64,000 bases of DNA from Rhizobium etli_C (GCF_014198605.1 NZ_JACIHU010000013.1); one strand, 5' to 3'; positions 37,151 to 46,497 are shown, numbered from the stretch's first letter. Notes: a model not told the origin generated them from the letters alone. Translations and numbers: made by a program.

Positions 37151-37390
37151 GTGAAAAGCATCAATGATCTCGTCGCCTCGGCGAAAACCGTCTGCGACCG
37201 ATACCGTGCCGGGCGGATGGAGCGCGAAACCGTGCGCGAATGGGTGCTCGGACTGGGCGCCTATCCATCGCCGCATGGCGACCGGGTGCGCGAAGCGGCC
37301 GAATGGTTCCGCCTGCACAATCGCGAGCCTGTTTCGGAAGAGATCGTGCTCGTCGATATCGACCGGCTCAAGGCGATTTCGGCGCCGTGA
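37151..37390 (+). CDS. Hypothetical 79-residue protein
   Basis: Starts at GTG 37151, ten nucleotides after the previous stop. Mostly helical and charged (NDLVASAKTVCDRYRAGRME, EWFRLHNREPVSEEIVLVDI). No family is recognised. It completes a three-gene unit with the XRE regulator. An alternative ATG inside would remove half of the protein, so the GTG is preferred. Confidence 0.55.
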   Translation: MKSINDLVASAKTVCDRYRAGRMERETVREWVLGLGAYPSPHGDRVREAAEWFRLHNREPVSEEIVLVDIDRLKAISAP

Positions 37391-37650
37391 CGAGGAAGCG
37401 CTTTGCTTCAGCGGCGATCCGGACTAGCGCAATTGCGCCGTTACTCGGCGGCGTAGGACCAATGACGAGCATGAGCCTTAGGCATAATGCCCTTATCTCA
37501 GCTTCGATGCGAAGAGGCCTGGGGGTTTTGCAGCTTCGGTAAACGTGACACGCTTACCAGGCTGACATGGCTCCTGGATCTCATGCGTGAAGCGCAAACC
37601 AAGCGCGGCTAGGTTATTTTAATTCGTGCCATAAGTAGAAGGAACAGCAC
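37391..37650. other. Non-coding gap before the dehydrogenase gene
   Basis: 260 nt without a convincing reading frame. It ends with AAGGA eight nucleotides before the GTG start at 37651. The AT-rich stretch GGTTATTTTAATTCGTGCC (about 37611-37630) may hold the promoter. No riboswitch-like structure was recognised. Confidence 0.4.
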
Positions 37651-40212
37651 GTGGCAGCATTTCCGGAAAAGGCAAAGGTCGTCATCATCGGGCTCGGCGG
37701 CATCGTCGGCGCCTCTATCGCGCATCATCTCGTCGAGCGCGGATGGGACGATATCGTCGGCATCGACAAGTCGGGCATACCGACCGATATCGGCTCGACA
37801 GCCCATGCCTCGGACTTCTGTTACACCACCAGCCACGACTATCTCTCGGTCTGGACCACACAATATTCGATCGATTTCTACGAGAAGATGGGCCACTACG
37901 CCCGCATCGGCGGCCTCGAAGTGGCGCGCACCGGCGACGATGCCTGGATGGAGGAAATCAAGCGCAAGCTGTCCTCGGCCCGCGCATTCGGCACGCGCGC
38001 CCATTATGTCAGCCCTTCCGAGATCAAGGAAAAGTTCCCGCTGATCGAGGAAGATCAAGTGATGGGCGGCCTGTTCGATCCGGATGCCGGCCTCGTCATC
38101 CCGCGCTCGCAGACCGTCGCCGGCAAGCTGGTCGATGCCGCCGAAAAGGCCGGCAAGCTGCAGGTGTTCGGCAACACGCCGGCCAAATCGCTGATCGTCG
38201 AAGGCGGCCGCATCAAGGGCGTCGTCACCCATCGCGGCACGATCATGGCCGACCACGTCATCGTCTGCGCCGGCCTCTGGGGGCGCCTGATTGCCGAGAT
38301 GGTCGGCGAAGACCTGCCGGTCATGCCGGTCGATCACCCGCTCACTTTCTTCGGCCCCTACAACGAGTTCGAAGGCACCGGCAAGGAAATCGGCTTCCCG
38401 CTGCTGCGCGACCAGGGCAACTCCGCCTATATGCGCGATACCGGCGACCCGGCAACGACCGAAGGCGGCCAGATCGAGTGGGGCTATTACGAAGCCACCA
38501 ATCCGCGCATGTGCCATCCGCGCGAGCTTCTCGAAAAACACGAAGCACGGCTTTCGCCCTCGCAGCGCGACCTCGAGATGGAGCAGATCCTCGAGCCGCT
38601 CGAGCGCGCCATGGAACTGACGCCGATCCTCGGCGAACTCGGCTATAACGAAGGTCATTCCTTCAACGGCCTGCTGCAGGTTTCCGCCGGCGGCGGCGCA
38701 TCCTGCGGCGAGAGCCAGAAGGTCAGGGGTCTCTGGTATTGCGTTGCCATCTGGGTCAAGGACGGCCCGGGCTACGGCAAGCTGATCGCCGACTGGATGA
38801 CCGACGGCCGCACCGAAATCGATCACAACAGCATCGATTACGCCCGCTTCTATCCGCATCAGCTGACGGAAGAGTTCATCGAAGGCCGCTGCTACGAAGC
38901 CGCTCAGAAGATCTATTTCCCCGCCGTTCACACCCGCGAACCCTATCTATCCGGCCGCAACGCCAAGCGCTCGCCCTTCTACGAGCGCGAAAAGGAGCTG
39001 GGCGGCTACTTCATGGAACTCGGCGGCTGGGAGCGTGCACACGGCTACGCCGCCAACGAGCACCTTCTGGAAAAATACGGCGACCGCGTACCGGTTCGCG
39101 AGAACGAATGGGACAGCCGGCATTTCTGGCGCGTGTCGAATGCCGAGCATCTGGCGATGAGCGAGGATTGCGGCATCGTCAATCTCAGCCATTTCCACAT
39201 GGTCGATATCGAGGGACCCGATCATGTCGAGCTGATGGAATGGCTGTGCGCCGCCAAGGTCGGCGGCGATGCCAACATCGGCAAGGGCGTTTACACCCAC
39301 TTCCTCGACGACGAAGGCATGGTGCGCGCCGACTTCACCGTCTTCCGCATGGCCGACCGCTGCCGTCTCGTCAACGGCGCCGATGCCGGCCCGCGCGACC
39401 TGCACTATATGAAGCGCGTTGCCCAGGACCGCGGCCTCGACGTGACGATCACCGACGTCTCGGAAAAATTCGTGACGATCGGCATCTGGGGACCGAATGC
39501 CCGCGAGACGCTGAAGAAGGTCGTTGCCGATCCGGCCGGGCTCGATCAGGAAAACTTCGCCTTCGCAGCGATCAAGCCGATCGAAATCGCCGGCAAGACG
39601 GTCACCGCCTTCCGCATCTCCTATGTCGGCGAGCAGGGCTGGGAACTGCACATGAAGTACGAAGACGGCCTCGCCGTCTGGGATGCGCTGCGCTCGACCG
39701 GCGTGATGGCCTTCGGTGTGGAAACCTATGCAAACTCGCGCCGCATGGAAAAGAGCCTGCGCCTGCAGAACGCCGACCTGCTGACCCAGTACAACCTGAT
39801 CGAAGCCGATCTCGCCCGCCCGAAGGTCAAGGAAGCCGATTTCCGCGGCAAGGCAAAACATCTGGAATATAAGGCGCGCGAACACCAGCCGGCCATGCTC
39901 TGCACGCTCGTGATGACCGAGAATACCGACAAGTCGGGCGTCAAGCGCTATCCGCTCGGCAACCTGCCGGTCGTCGATCCCGCCACCGGCGAGGTCCTGG
40001 TCGACGAGCTCGGCCGCCGCTCCTACACGACCTCGATCGCCTACGGCCCGACGGTCGGCAAGAACATTGCGCTCGCCTATTTGCCCTGGTCCTATTGCCA
40101 GGTCGGACGCAAGCTGAATGTCGAATACTTTGCCGAGACCTATCCGGTGGAAGTCGTCGGCGTCGGCTACAAGCCGATCTATGACCCGGAAAACCTGAAG
40201 CCGCGCACCTGA
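37651..40212 (+). CDS. FAD-dependent dimethylglycine/sarcosine dehydrogenase-like protein with GcvT domain
   Basis: 853 residues from GTG 37651. Residues 6-400 are a FAD-binding amino-acid oxidase domain with the dinucleotide loop VVIIGLGGIVGASIAHHLVE and the FAD-contact block GLLQVSAGGGASCG. A linker domain follows. The C-terminal 420 residues are an aminomethyltransferase (GcvT) domain that binds tetrahydrofolate (ADFTVFRMADRCRLVNGADA, SYVGEQGWELHMKYEDGLAV). This order is that of dimethylglycine and sarcosine dehydrogenases, which oxidise the N-methyl group and pass the one-carbon unit to folate. The exact substrate is uncertain; betaine-derived methylglycines are likely in a rhizobium. The gene stands alone. 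Confidence 0.85.
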   Translation: MAAFPEKAKVVIIGLGGIVGASIAHHLVERGWDDIVGIDKSGIPTDIGSTAHASDFCYTTSHDYLSVWTTQYSIDFYEKMGHYARIGGLEVARTGDDAWMEEIKRKLSSARAFGTRAHYVSPSEIKEKFPLIEEDQVMGGLFDPDAGLVIPRSQTVAGKLVDAAEKAGKLQVFGNTPAKSLIVEGGRIKGVVTHRGTIMADHVIVCAGLWGRLIAEMVGEDLPVMPVDHPLTFFGPYNEFEGTGKEIGFPLLRDQGNSAYMRDTGDPATTEGGQIEWGYYEATNPRMCHPRELLEKHEARLSPSQRDLEMEQILEPLERAMELTPILGELGYNEGHSFNGLLQVSAGGGASCGESQKVRGLWYCVAIWVKDGPGYGKLIADWMTDGRTEIDHNSIDYARFYPHQLTEEFIEGRCYEAAQKIYFPAVHTREPYLSGRNAKRSPFYEREKELGGYFMELGGWERAHGYAANEHLLEKYGDRVPVRENEWDSRHFWRVSNAEHLAMSEDCGIVNLSHFHMVDIEGPDHVELMEWLCAAKVGGDANIGKGVYTHFLDDEGMVRADFTVFRMADRCRLVNGADAGPRDLHYMKRVAQDRGLDVTITDVSEKFVTIGIWGPNARETLKKVVADPAGLDQENFAFAAIKPIEIAGKTVTAFRISYVGEQGWELHMKYEDGLAVWDALRSTGVMAFGVETYANSRRMEKSLRLQNADLLTQYNLIEADLARPKVKEADFRGKAKHLEYKAREHQPAMLCTLVMTENTDKSGVKRYPLGNLPVVDPATGEVLVDELGRRSYTTSIAYGPTVGKNIALAYLPWSYCQVGRKLNVEYFAETYPVEVVGVGYKPIYDPENLKPRT

Positions 40213-40271
40213 GCGCTGAAATCCTTGTGGCGCCCCATCCGGGCGCCACAGTCGTTCTACGCCTATGCTCT

Positions 40272-40371
40272 AAAGCGCGTCGCTTCAAATCTGATAAATG
40301 CGACACGCTTTCAGCCTTGTTATGCATGTCGTTGTCCCGGAACCGCTGCACACGTCCCGGGCGACATGCAT
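40272..40371. repeat. Pair of rhizobial palindromic elements
   Basis: First inverted repeat: AAAGCGCGTCGC (40272-40283) with GCGACACGCTTT (40300-40311), 11 of 12 pairs. Second: ATGCATGTCG (40322-40331) with CGACATGCAT (40362-40371) and inner CCCGG blocks. The second arm reaches the stop codon of the PAP2 gene. Both resemble dispersed Rhizobium intergenic palindromes and lie between two convergent genes. Confidence 0.65.
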
Positions 40372-41108
40372 TAGTCACCATCGCCATTGTCGTTTTCGAC
40401 GCCATCGTCAGATGCTCTGCTTGGAACGAAGCGTTTCGAGATCAGCCAGCAGCCGAGCGCCCAGAGCGCGCCCGCACACCATCCGGCGAAGACGTCGGTG
40501 GGATAGTGGACGCCGAGATAGATCCGGCTCAAACCGATGATAACGGCGAGGAAAACGCCTGCCGCCATCACGAAAATACGCGTCGAGCGGTAACGTTGCG
40601 TGCGTGCGACCAGCGCGCCGAGCGTCAGATAGGTCACCGCCGAGACCATCGCGTGACCGGAGGGAAAGCTGAGGTCGCTGACTTCGACGAGATGCGGCAC
40701 GATATCGGGGCGCGGCCGCGCAATCAGGATCTTCAGCGTCGTGCTCGCCAGCCATCCTGTCAGCACCGAGGAAAAGATGAAGAGCGCGATCGGCCAACGC
40801 CGATCGAGCAAGAGATAGACGGTGATGAGAACCGTCAGCAGCGAGAGAACGGTGACACCGCCGAGACTGGTGATATCGTCGAAGGCATGCGTCAGCCAGC
40901 CGGGGCCGACCGGCACGGCAAGATCGTCGGCCCGTCGCAGCGCCAGCAGGATGGCCTCGTCGAAGCGGAATGTCTCGCCCTCGAGAACCTCGCTCGTCAG
41001 CCGCTGCAGCAGGAACAGCCCGCCGGCAATGGATGCCATGGTGATCAAGGTCAGCGGCTCATATGCGCTGAGTCTCGCCAAAAATCCGCGTCGTTGAACC
41101 TCACTCAT
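40371..41108 (-). CDS. PAP2-family membrane phosphatase
   Basis: 245 residues from ATG 41108 (a longer frame to 41210 adds 34 residues without similarity). Six membrane segments are predicted. The acid phosphatase signature is complete: KILIARPRPD, SFPSGHAM and SRIYLGVHYPTD, giving catalytic histidines in the second and third motifs on the periplasmic face. Such proteins dephosphorylate phosphatidic acid, undecaprenyl diphosphate or other lipid phosphates. The acidic tail (ENDNGDGD) is unusual but short. Confidence 0.88.
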   Translation of the reverse strand: MSEVQRRGFLARLSAYEPLTLITMASIAGGLFLLQRLTSEVLEGETFRFDEAILLALRRADDLAVPVGPGWLTHAFDDITSLGGVTVLSLLTVLITVYLLLDRRWPIALFIFSSVLTGWLASTTLKILIARPRPDIVPHLVEVSDLSFPSGHAMVSAVTYLTLGALVARTQRYRSTRIFVMAAGVFLAVIIGLSRIYLGVHYPTDVFAGWCAGALWALGCWLISKRFVPSRASDDGVENDNGDGD

Positions 41109-41266
41109 ACCTGCCGTCGAACTCCCTTCTGATACGCCGATACCCGCCAGATCGGCAAGGCGAGCCGCAAATTCAAGACCTTGCAGCATTTGCAGGCATC
41201 CCGGTAGCAAAAGCTCAACCTTCTTTTGCTATGGATGGAGCCGGTTGTCCTGGAGAGGTTTCGGCG

Positions 41267-41812
41267 ATGAAAATTCTGACCGCGATGGTTCTGATGGCAG
41301 CCGTCCTGCCGCCGGCCTCCGCCTTCGCAGAGACCGAATGGATGGGCGGCGCGAGACAATGGTCGGTCGGCTTTGCCAATGAAAGCCCGCATGCTTATTG
41401 CCGGCTGCTGTGGAACAGCGAGATCGGCAAAACCATGGAATTCCGCCAGAGCGCCACCGAGACCTTCTGGCTGGTGACGAAAAACACTTGGGACATTCCG
41501 GCCGGCACCAAGACCGAGGTGACGCTGACCGATCGCGACGTGACGAAAGTGGTCGCCGCCGAATTCTTCGACAAGACCACGCTTCGCCTCTGGCCGATGG
41601 GCAGCAAGGGAAGCGCCGGCCTGAAAAAGATCATCAAGAATTCCTTTGCCGGAACGCCCGACGTACAGCTGACCTTTGCCGGCGACGAAGGCGACTGGAC
41701 GCTGCCGCTCTCGCGGGTGGATCAGCTCTATCCCACCTTCGCGCAATGCCTCAAGCGCCTCGAGGCCGGCGAGCCGGCCAAGCAGGATTCGGCAACGAGT
41801 AAACCTTTCTGA
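41267..41812 (+). CDS. Hypothetical periplasmic protein
   Basis: 181 residues from ATG 41267 (GGAGAGG upstream). Starts with a signal peptide (MKILTAMVLMAAVLPPASAF). The mature part is beta-rich with conserved aromatic residues (WSVGFANESPHAYCRLLWNS, TFWLVTKNTWDIPAG), one cysteine in that stretch and another near the end (FAQCLKRLEAGE), which could form a disulfide. Rhizobial homologues are only known as hypothetical proteins. It is divergent from the PAP2 gene. Confidence 0.7.
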   Translation: MKILTAMVLMAAVLPPASAFAETEWMGGARQWSVGFANESPHAYCRLLWNSEIGKTMEFRQSATETFWLVTKNTWDIPAGTKTEVTLTDRDVTKVVAAEFFDKTTLRLWPMGSKGSAGLKKIIKNSFAGTPDVQLTFAGDEGDWTLPLSRVDQLYPTFAQCLKRLEAGEPAKQDSATSKPF

Positions 41813-41820
41813 CGGCTCGC

Positions 41821-43311
41821 CTAGACAGCCGGCGGCGCTGTCTCGCGGATCAGGCTGCGCACGGCCTCGATATCGCCGTTCAGCGGCCGCTCGTCGCTAT
41901 AATGCGAGATACGCTGCCGCACGATCTGATAGACGAGATCCGTGCCTGCCGCCCGCGGGGCGGTCGCCGCCAGGAAATCATGCGCCTGGGCAGCCGCCAT
42001 CAGCTCGATCGCCAGGATATATTCGGCATTGTCGATGACGGCGTGCAGCTTTCCGGCGGCGGCTGTCGGATGCGCGAGGAAATCCTCCTGCAGGCCGGAG
42101 GTCAGGCCGCCGTCCAGGGCCGCGGGCGCGGCAAGCCGGCGGTTGTCATTGCTGAGCGCAGCGGCGGTATACTGTGCGATCATGAAGCCGGAATGGCTGC
42201 CGGCATCGCTCGCCAGAAACGGCGGCAGGCCGCTGACCAGCGGATTGACCAGCCGGTCCATGCGCCTTTCGCTGATCGCGCCGATCTGCGCCAGCGCGAT
42301 GGCGAGGCTGTCGCCCGCCTGGCCGAGCGCCGGCGCCACGGCATGCGCCTCTGAGGAGACGATCGGATTTTCGGGCGTACCCGTGACGGCGGGATTGTCC
42401 GTCACCGAGGCAAGTTCTTGATCGGCGATGCGGGCGGAATTATCGAAGACATCGCGGGCGGCGCCATGAGCATGCGGCACCGAGCGCAGGCTCAGCGCAT
42501 CCTGCGTGCGCCGGCCGAACGCGGCGGCGACAAGCCCGCTGCCCTGGAGGCGGGCGCGCAGTGTGGCTCCGACTTTCTCGATGCCGGCAGACGGGCGCAG
42601 TGCCAGCACCGCCGCGTCGAAGGCGGCGATCTGGCAGCCTGCCGCCTCAAGCGTCAGCGCCGCGATGGCATCCGCCCAGTCGAGCAGCCGTTCGGCGCGC
42701 AATAGCGCCGTGGCGGTCAAGCCGGTGGCGCAGGCCGTGCCGTTGACGAGGCTCAGGCCCTCCTTGGCGACGAGCACCAACGGCTGCAGGCCGATCGCCG
42801 CCAGCGCCTCACGGCCGTTCACGCGCCGACCGGTGAGCGTGGCGCTGCCTTCGCCGATCAGCACCAGGGCCGTATGGGCATTGTGGGTGAGATAACCGGC
42901 CGAGCCTTTCGACGGCACGTCGGGAATGCAATCTTGCTCCAGCAAAGCTGTGAGATGCTCGACGATCTCGCGCCGCACGCCGGAATGGCCATGGGCGAAA
43001 TTGGCGATCTGGGCGGCGATGATGGCGCGGACTTCGCGAGCGGCCAGCAGCGGCCCGACGCCGCAGGCGTGGCTGAGCACGATGCTGCGCGACAACAGGC
43101 GCTGCGAGGCGCGGTCGACGACCGTATCGGCGAGCGCCCCGACGCCGGTGTTGACGCCGTAGGCGCGCACGCCGGTCTCGACGATACGCTCGACGATGCG
43201 GCTTGCCTGCTCGATCCGCGCCCAGGCGGCCCGCGACAGAGCGAGCGCCTCCCCTGCCCCGACGCGCGCGACGTCGCGCCAGGTCAGCACTTGATCGATG
43301 GTGATCGTCAT
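41821..43311 (-). CDS. Histidine ammonia-lyase paralogue lacking the MIO triad (HutH2-like)
   Basis: 496 residues of the aromatic amino-acid lyase superfamily. YGVNTGVG (51-58), NGTACATG, VTDNPAV and QEDF align with HutH. The segment that makes the catalytic MIO group, GSVGASGDL in HutH, reads GSAGYLTHN here (136-144). Ala-Ser-Gly is replaced by Tyr140-Leu141-Thr142 with a three-residue deletion after it, and the active-site Tyr of the QDPY block is Leu (QDALSLR). It therefore cannot form the usual prosthetic group. The gene overlaps the preceding ABC ATPase gene by 4 nt and ends the transporter operon, so its product should act on or sense the imported amino acid. The true hutH is at 50990. 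Confidence 0.85.
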   Translation of the reverse strand: MTITIDQVLTWRDVARVGAGEALALSRAAWARIEQASRIVERIVETGVRAYGVNTGVGALADTVVDRASQRLLSRSIVLSHACGVGPLLAAREVRAIIAAQIANFAHGHSGVRREIVEHLTALLEQDCIPDVPSKGSAGYLTHNAHTALVLIGEGSATLTGRRVNGREALAAIGLQPLVLVAKEGLSLVNGTACATGLTATALLRAERLLDWADAIAALTLEAAGCQIAAFDAAVLALRPSAGIEKVGATLRARLQGSGLVAAAFGRRTQDALSLRSVPHAHGAARDVFDNSARIADQELASVTDNPAVTGTPENPIVSSEAHAVAPALGQAGDSLAIALAQIGAISERRMDRLVNPLVSGLPPFLASDAGSHSGFMIAQYTAAALSNDNRRLAAPAALDGGLTSGLQEDFLAHPTAAAGKLHAVIDNAEYILAIELMAAAQAHDFLAATAPRAAGTDLVYQIVRQRISHYSDERPLNGDIEAVRSLIRETAPPAV

Positions 43312-44084
43312 TGGCCTGTTCCGAAATGGCCGATGAATTGGCGGAAGGCGGGTGTGGCGCCTGTTGTGAACATCTCGTCCGGCTTGCCGCTGCTTTCGAT
43401 CAGCCCCTCGCGCATGAAGACGACGCGGTTCGAGACGTTGCGGGCAAAGCTCATCTCATGGGTGACGACGAGCATGGTCATGCCCTCCTCGGCAAGCGCC
43501 CGCATGACGCGCAGCACCTCGCCGACAAGTTCCGGATCGAGCGCCGAGGTCGGCTCGTCGAAAAGCATCACCTTCGGTTTCATCGCCAAAGCGCGGGCGA
43601 TCGCGGCGCGCTGCTGCTGGCCGCCGGAGAGATGGGCGGGATAGGCGTGACGTTTGTCTGCGATGCCGACCTTTTCGAGCAGCGCTTCGGCCTCGGCGAT
43701 GCAGTCTGCGCGCGGCCGCTTCAACACATGGATCGGCCCCTCGATGACGTTCTGCAGGATGGTCATGTGGGACCAGAGATTGAAGGACTGGAACACCATG
43801 CCGAGTTCGGAGCGGATATGATCGACCTGCTTTTGGCTGGCCGGCCTTGTCTTGCCGTTCTTGTGAACCATCTCGATATGCTCGCCATCGACCCAGATCT
43901 CGCCGTCGCTTGCGGTTTCGAGCAGGTTGATGCAGCGCAGAAAGGTCGATTTGCCGGAGCCAGAGGCGCCGAGCAGCGAAATCACGTCGCCATCCTCAGC
44001 ATCGAGGGAAATACCGCGCAGCACCTCGTGCGTGCCGAAGCTCTTGCGGATATTGCGGACCGAAAGTCGGGTTACGCCTGGCAT
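43308..44084 (-). CDS. Polar amino-acid ABC transporter ATP-binding protein (HisP-like)
   Basis: 258 residues from ATG 44084 (GGAGC upstream). Walker A is LLGASGSGKSTFLRC, Q-loop GMVFQSFNLW, signature LSGGQQQRAAIARAL and Walker B VMLFDEPTSALD, all in the form typical of HisP/GlnQ proteins that energise polar amino-acid import. It overlaps the lyase-like gene by 4 nt (ATGA). The operon order is binding protein, two permeases, ATPase, lyase-like protein. Confidence 0.92.
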   Translation of the reverse strand: MPGVTRLSVRNIRKSFGTHEVLRGISLDAEDGDVISLLGASGSGKSTFLRCINLLETASDGEIWVDGEHIEMVHKNGKTRPASQKQVDHIRSELGMVFQSFNLWSHMTILQNVIEGPIHVLKRPRADCIAEAEALLEKVGIADKRHAYPAHLSGGQQQRAAIARALAMKPKVMLFDEPTSALDPELVGEVLRVMRALAEEGMTMLVVTHEMSFARNVSNRVVFMREGLIESSGKPDEMFTTGATPAFRQFIGHFGTGQ

Positions 44085-44109
44085 GGTAGCTCCAATCAGG
44101 TCAAATCGC

Positions 44110-44817
44110 CTACGCCTTCAACGGCTGCGGGGCCGCGCGGCGGTGTCGGGACAGCGAATATTCCAGCAGGGCCATGCCCTGCAGAATGATGAAGTTCAAA
44201 ACGAGATAGATGATCGCGGCGCAGAGGAAGACTTCCATCGTGCGGTAGGTCTGCGAGATCAGCCGCTGGGCGACGCCGGTGACCTCCCAGACGGTGACGA
44301 GGCTGGCGAGCGCCGTCGACTTCATCATCAGCACGATCTCGGTGGAATAGGCCGGCAGTGCGTGGCGGAAGGCGATCGGCGCCAGGATGCGCCGGACCAT
44401 CAGGAAGCCGGACATGCCGATCGAGCGCGCCGCCTCGATCTCCTTCGGCGAAACGGCGCGAATGCCGCCGCGGAATATCTCCGCCGTGTAGCCGGCGGTG
44501 CAGAGCGCCAGCGACAGCACGGCGCAGACCATCGGCTCGCGCAGGAACGGCCAGAGGAAGGAATAGCGAATGACGCCGAACTGGCCGAGGCCGTAGAACA
44601 CCAGGAACATCTGGATCAAGAGCGGCGAGCCGCGAAAGACGAAGATATAGCCCTTGGCGAAACCCGACAGATAGCGGTTGCCGCTGACCCGCATCGTGAC
44701 GATGACGAGCGCCAGCAGGCCGCCGAAGAAGATCGACAGCGAAAACAGGATCAGCGTCGTCGGCACGGCTTTCAGCAGCGTTACCATGGTCGAGGCGAGA
44801 AAGGTGAAATCCATCAT
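44110..44817 (-). CDS. Polar amino-acid ABC transporter permease (HisM-like)
   Basis: 235 residues with about five membrane segments. Contains the coupling-loop signature EAARSIGMSGFLMVRRILAP of the HisM/GlnP family and SPKEIE just ahead of it. The N-terminal segment is VTLLKAVPTTLILFSLSIFF. It pairs with the product of the gene 6 nt upstream to form the pore. Confidence 0.9.
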   Translation of the reverse strand: MMDFTFLASTMVTLLKAVPTTLILFSLSIFFGGLLALVIVTMRVSGNRYLSGFAKGYIFVFRGSPLLIQMFLVFYGLGQFGVIRYSFLWPFLREPMVCAVLSLALCTAGYTAEIFRGGIRAVSPKEIEAARSIGMSGFLMVRRILAPIAFRHALPAYSTEIVLMMKSTALASLVTVWEVTGVAQRLISQTYRTMEVFLCAAIIYLVLNFIILQGMALLEYSLSRHRRAAPQPLKA

Positions 44818-44823
44818 CGCCTC

Positions 44824-45549
44824 CTATGCCTGGCCCATGGCGGAAGCCGGCATGCTGCGGTTTGCGCGGCGCTCCGCACCGTTGAAGATGCGGTCGGAAA
44901 GGCTGGTCAGGATCAGGTAGAGACAGCCACCGGCGATGAAGAACAGGAAATATTGCCGGGTCGAACCCGCCGCAACCTGGCTGGTGCGCATCAGCTCGGC
45001 AAGACCAGTGACCGAGATCAGCGCGGAATCCTTGAGGCTGAGCTGCCAGACATTGCCGAGGCCGGGAATGGCGAAGCGAAGCACCTGCGGGATGATGATG
45101 CGACGGAAGCGCATGCCGCGATGCATGCCGATCGCCGAAGCGGCTTCGAGCTCACCCTTGGAAATGGCGAGGAAAGCGCCGCGGAACACCTCCGCCTGAT
45201 AGGCGCCGGAGATGATGCCGACGGCAAGCGCGCCGGCGGCAAAGGAAGGCAGGCCGAGAAAACCTTCGTAACCCATCGCCTTGCCGATCGAGGTGACGGC
45301 CGAGGAGCCGCCGAAATAGATGAGATAGATGATCAGCAGTTCCGGCACGCCGCGAAACACGGTCGTATAGACATTGCCGAGCGCCACGAAGAGGGGATTG
45401 CCGGAGAGCTTCGCACCCGCGACGATCGCGCCCAGCACCGCGCCGATCGCCAGCGCCGTCGCGGTGACGGCGAGCGTCATCAAGGCGGCGAAAATAAGCA
45501 GCGCGCCCCATCCCGTCGAGCCGAAGCCAAGCAATTCCAAACTCGCCAT
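44824..45549 (-). CDS. Polar amino-acid ABC transporter permease (HisQ-like)
   Basis: 241 residues. The HisQ-type order is seen: membrane segments, a periplasmic loop, and the coupling loop KGELEAASAIGMHRGMRFRR. YLIYFGGSSAVTSIGKAMGY is the variable loop of the histidine/lysine-arginine-ornithine group. Separated from the binding-protein gene by 105 nt containing a hairpin. Confidence 0.9.
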   Translation of the reverse strand: MASLELLGFGSTGWGALLIFAALMTLAVTATALAIGAVLGAIVAGAKLSGNPLFVALGNVYTTVFRGVPELLIIYLIYFGGSSAVTSIGKAMGYEGFLGLPSFAAGALAVGIISGAYQAEVFRGAFLAISKGELEAASAIGMHRGMRFRRIIIPQVLRFAIPGLGNVWQLSLKDSALISVTGLAELMRTSQVAAGSTRQYFLFFIAGGCLYLILTSLSDRIFNGAERRANRSMPASAMGQA

Positions 45550-45601
45550 ATCGTCCGTTCCCCGTCCGCGGCAGTGTTTTGTGGATTGACAATAACACGC
45601 A

Positions 45602-45625
45602 GTCCCCGGCGATAAAGCCGGAGAC
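45602..45625 (-). repeat. Hairpin after the amino-acid-binding protein gene
   Basis: GTCCCCGGC (45602-45610) pairs with GCCGGAGAC (45617-45625) around GATAAA, eight of nine pairs. On the minus strand it follows the binding-protein stop codon by 29 nt, where such stems usually raise binding-protein yield over the membrane subunits. Confidence 0.55.
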
Positions 45626-45654
45626 CGGTGTCTGCGGCCGAAGGGCCGAAACGC

Positions 45655-46497
45655 TTACTGCTGGGGGCTGACGTCCATCTTGAACCACTTCATCGAGAGG
45701 TTCTTGACCGTGCCGTCGGCAAGCGCCGACTTGATCGCCACGTTGAACTTGTCACGCAGCTCCGTATCGGCCTTGCGCAGTCCGAGACCTTCACCCTCGC
45801 CCCAGATCGGACCGGCGATCTCCGGACCGGTGAAGGCAAGCGCGCCGTTGGCGGCCTTGAAGGCATTGGCGAAATAGACGGCGTCATCGAAGCCGAGGTC
45901 GATGCGGCCGTTCTGTAGGTCGAGGTCACGGTCGGCGCCGGTCTTGTATTCGCGGATCTCGGCAATATCGCCGAAGTTGTCATAGACGAACTTGGCATAG
46001 ACGGTCGCCGCCTGGATGCCGATCGTCTTGCCCTTGAAGAGTTCCTTCAGCGCGTCGATCTCCTTCACGCCGGTCTGGCCGGGCGTCATCTTGATCGTGG
46101 CGCCGGTGCCGGCGGCATTGGCCAGCGGGCTGTCCTTGGCCGCGGCGAAGGCGGCGGGCGTGGCGGCATAGGGGATGGTGAAGTCGATGATCTGCTTGCG
46201 CTCTTCAGTGATCGACAGCGCATCCATGATGACGTCGAACTTGCCGGCATTGAGCGCCGGGATCATGCCGTCCCAGTCGGAGGCGACCAGCGTGCATTCG
46301 ATCTTGGCGCGCTCGCACAGCACCTTGGCAAGCTCCGGCTCGAAGCCGCCGAGCGTGCCGTCGGCATTGGTGAGATTCCACGGCGCATAAGCGCCTTCGA
46401 GCGTGATGGTTGCCTTCGTCCAGTCCTTGGCAAAGGCGGGGGCGGCAACGGCGGAAAGGGCGGCAACGCCGCAAAACAGGATGGCGCTAAATTTCAT
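45655..46497 (-). CDS. Periplasmic polar amino-acid-binding protein (HisJ/LAO type)
   Basis: 280 residues with a signal peptide (MKFSAILFCGVAALSAVAAP ending in AFAKD). The mature protein has the family 3 blocks ITLEGAYAPWNLTNADGTLG, GFEPELAKVLCERAKIECTL, DWDGMIPALNAGKFDVIMDA and ITEERKQIIDFTIPYA. Two cysteines in CERAKIEC match the conserved disulfide of HisJ and LAO proteins. Its position beside hutC and upstream of a lyase paralogue suggests histidine or a related metabolite as ligand (inference). Confidence 0.88.
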   Translation of the reverse strand: MKFSAILFCGVAALSAVAAPAFAKDWTKATITLEGAYAPWNLTNADGTLGGFEPELAKVLCERAKIECTLVASDWDGMIPALNAGKFDVIMDALSITEERKQIIDFTIPYAATPAAFAAAKDSPLANAAGTGATIKMTPGQTGVKEIDALKELFKGKTIGIQAATVYAKFVYDNFGDIAEIREYKTGADRDLDLQNGRIDLGFDDAVYFANAFKAANGALAFTGPEIAGPIWGEGEGLGLRKADTELRDKFNVAIKSALADGTVKNLSMKWFKMDVSPQQ

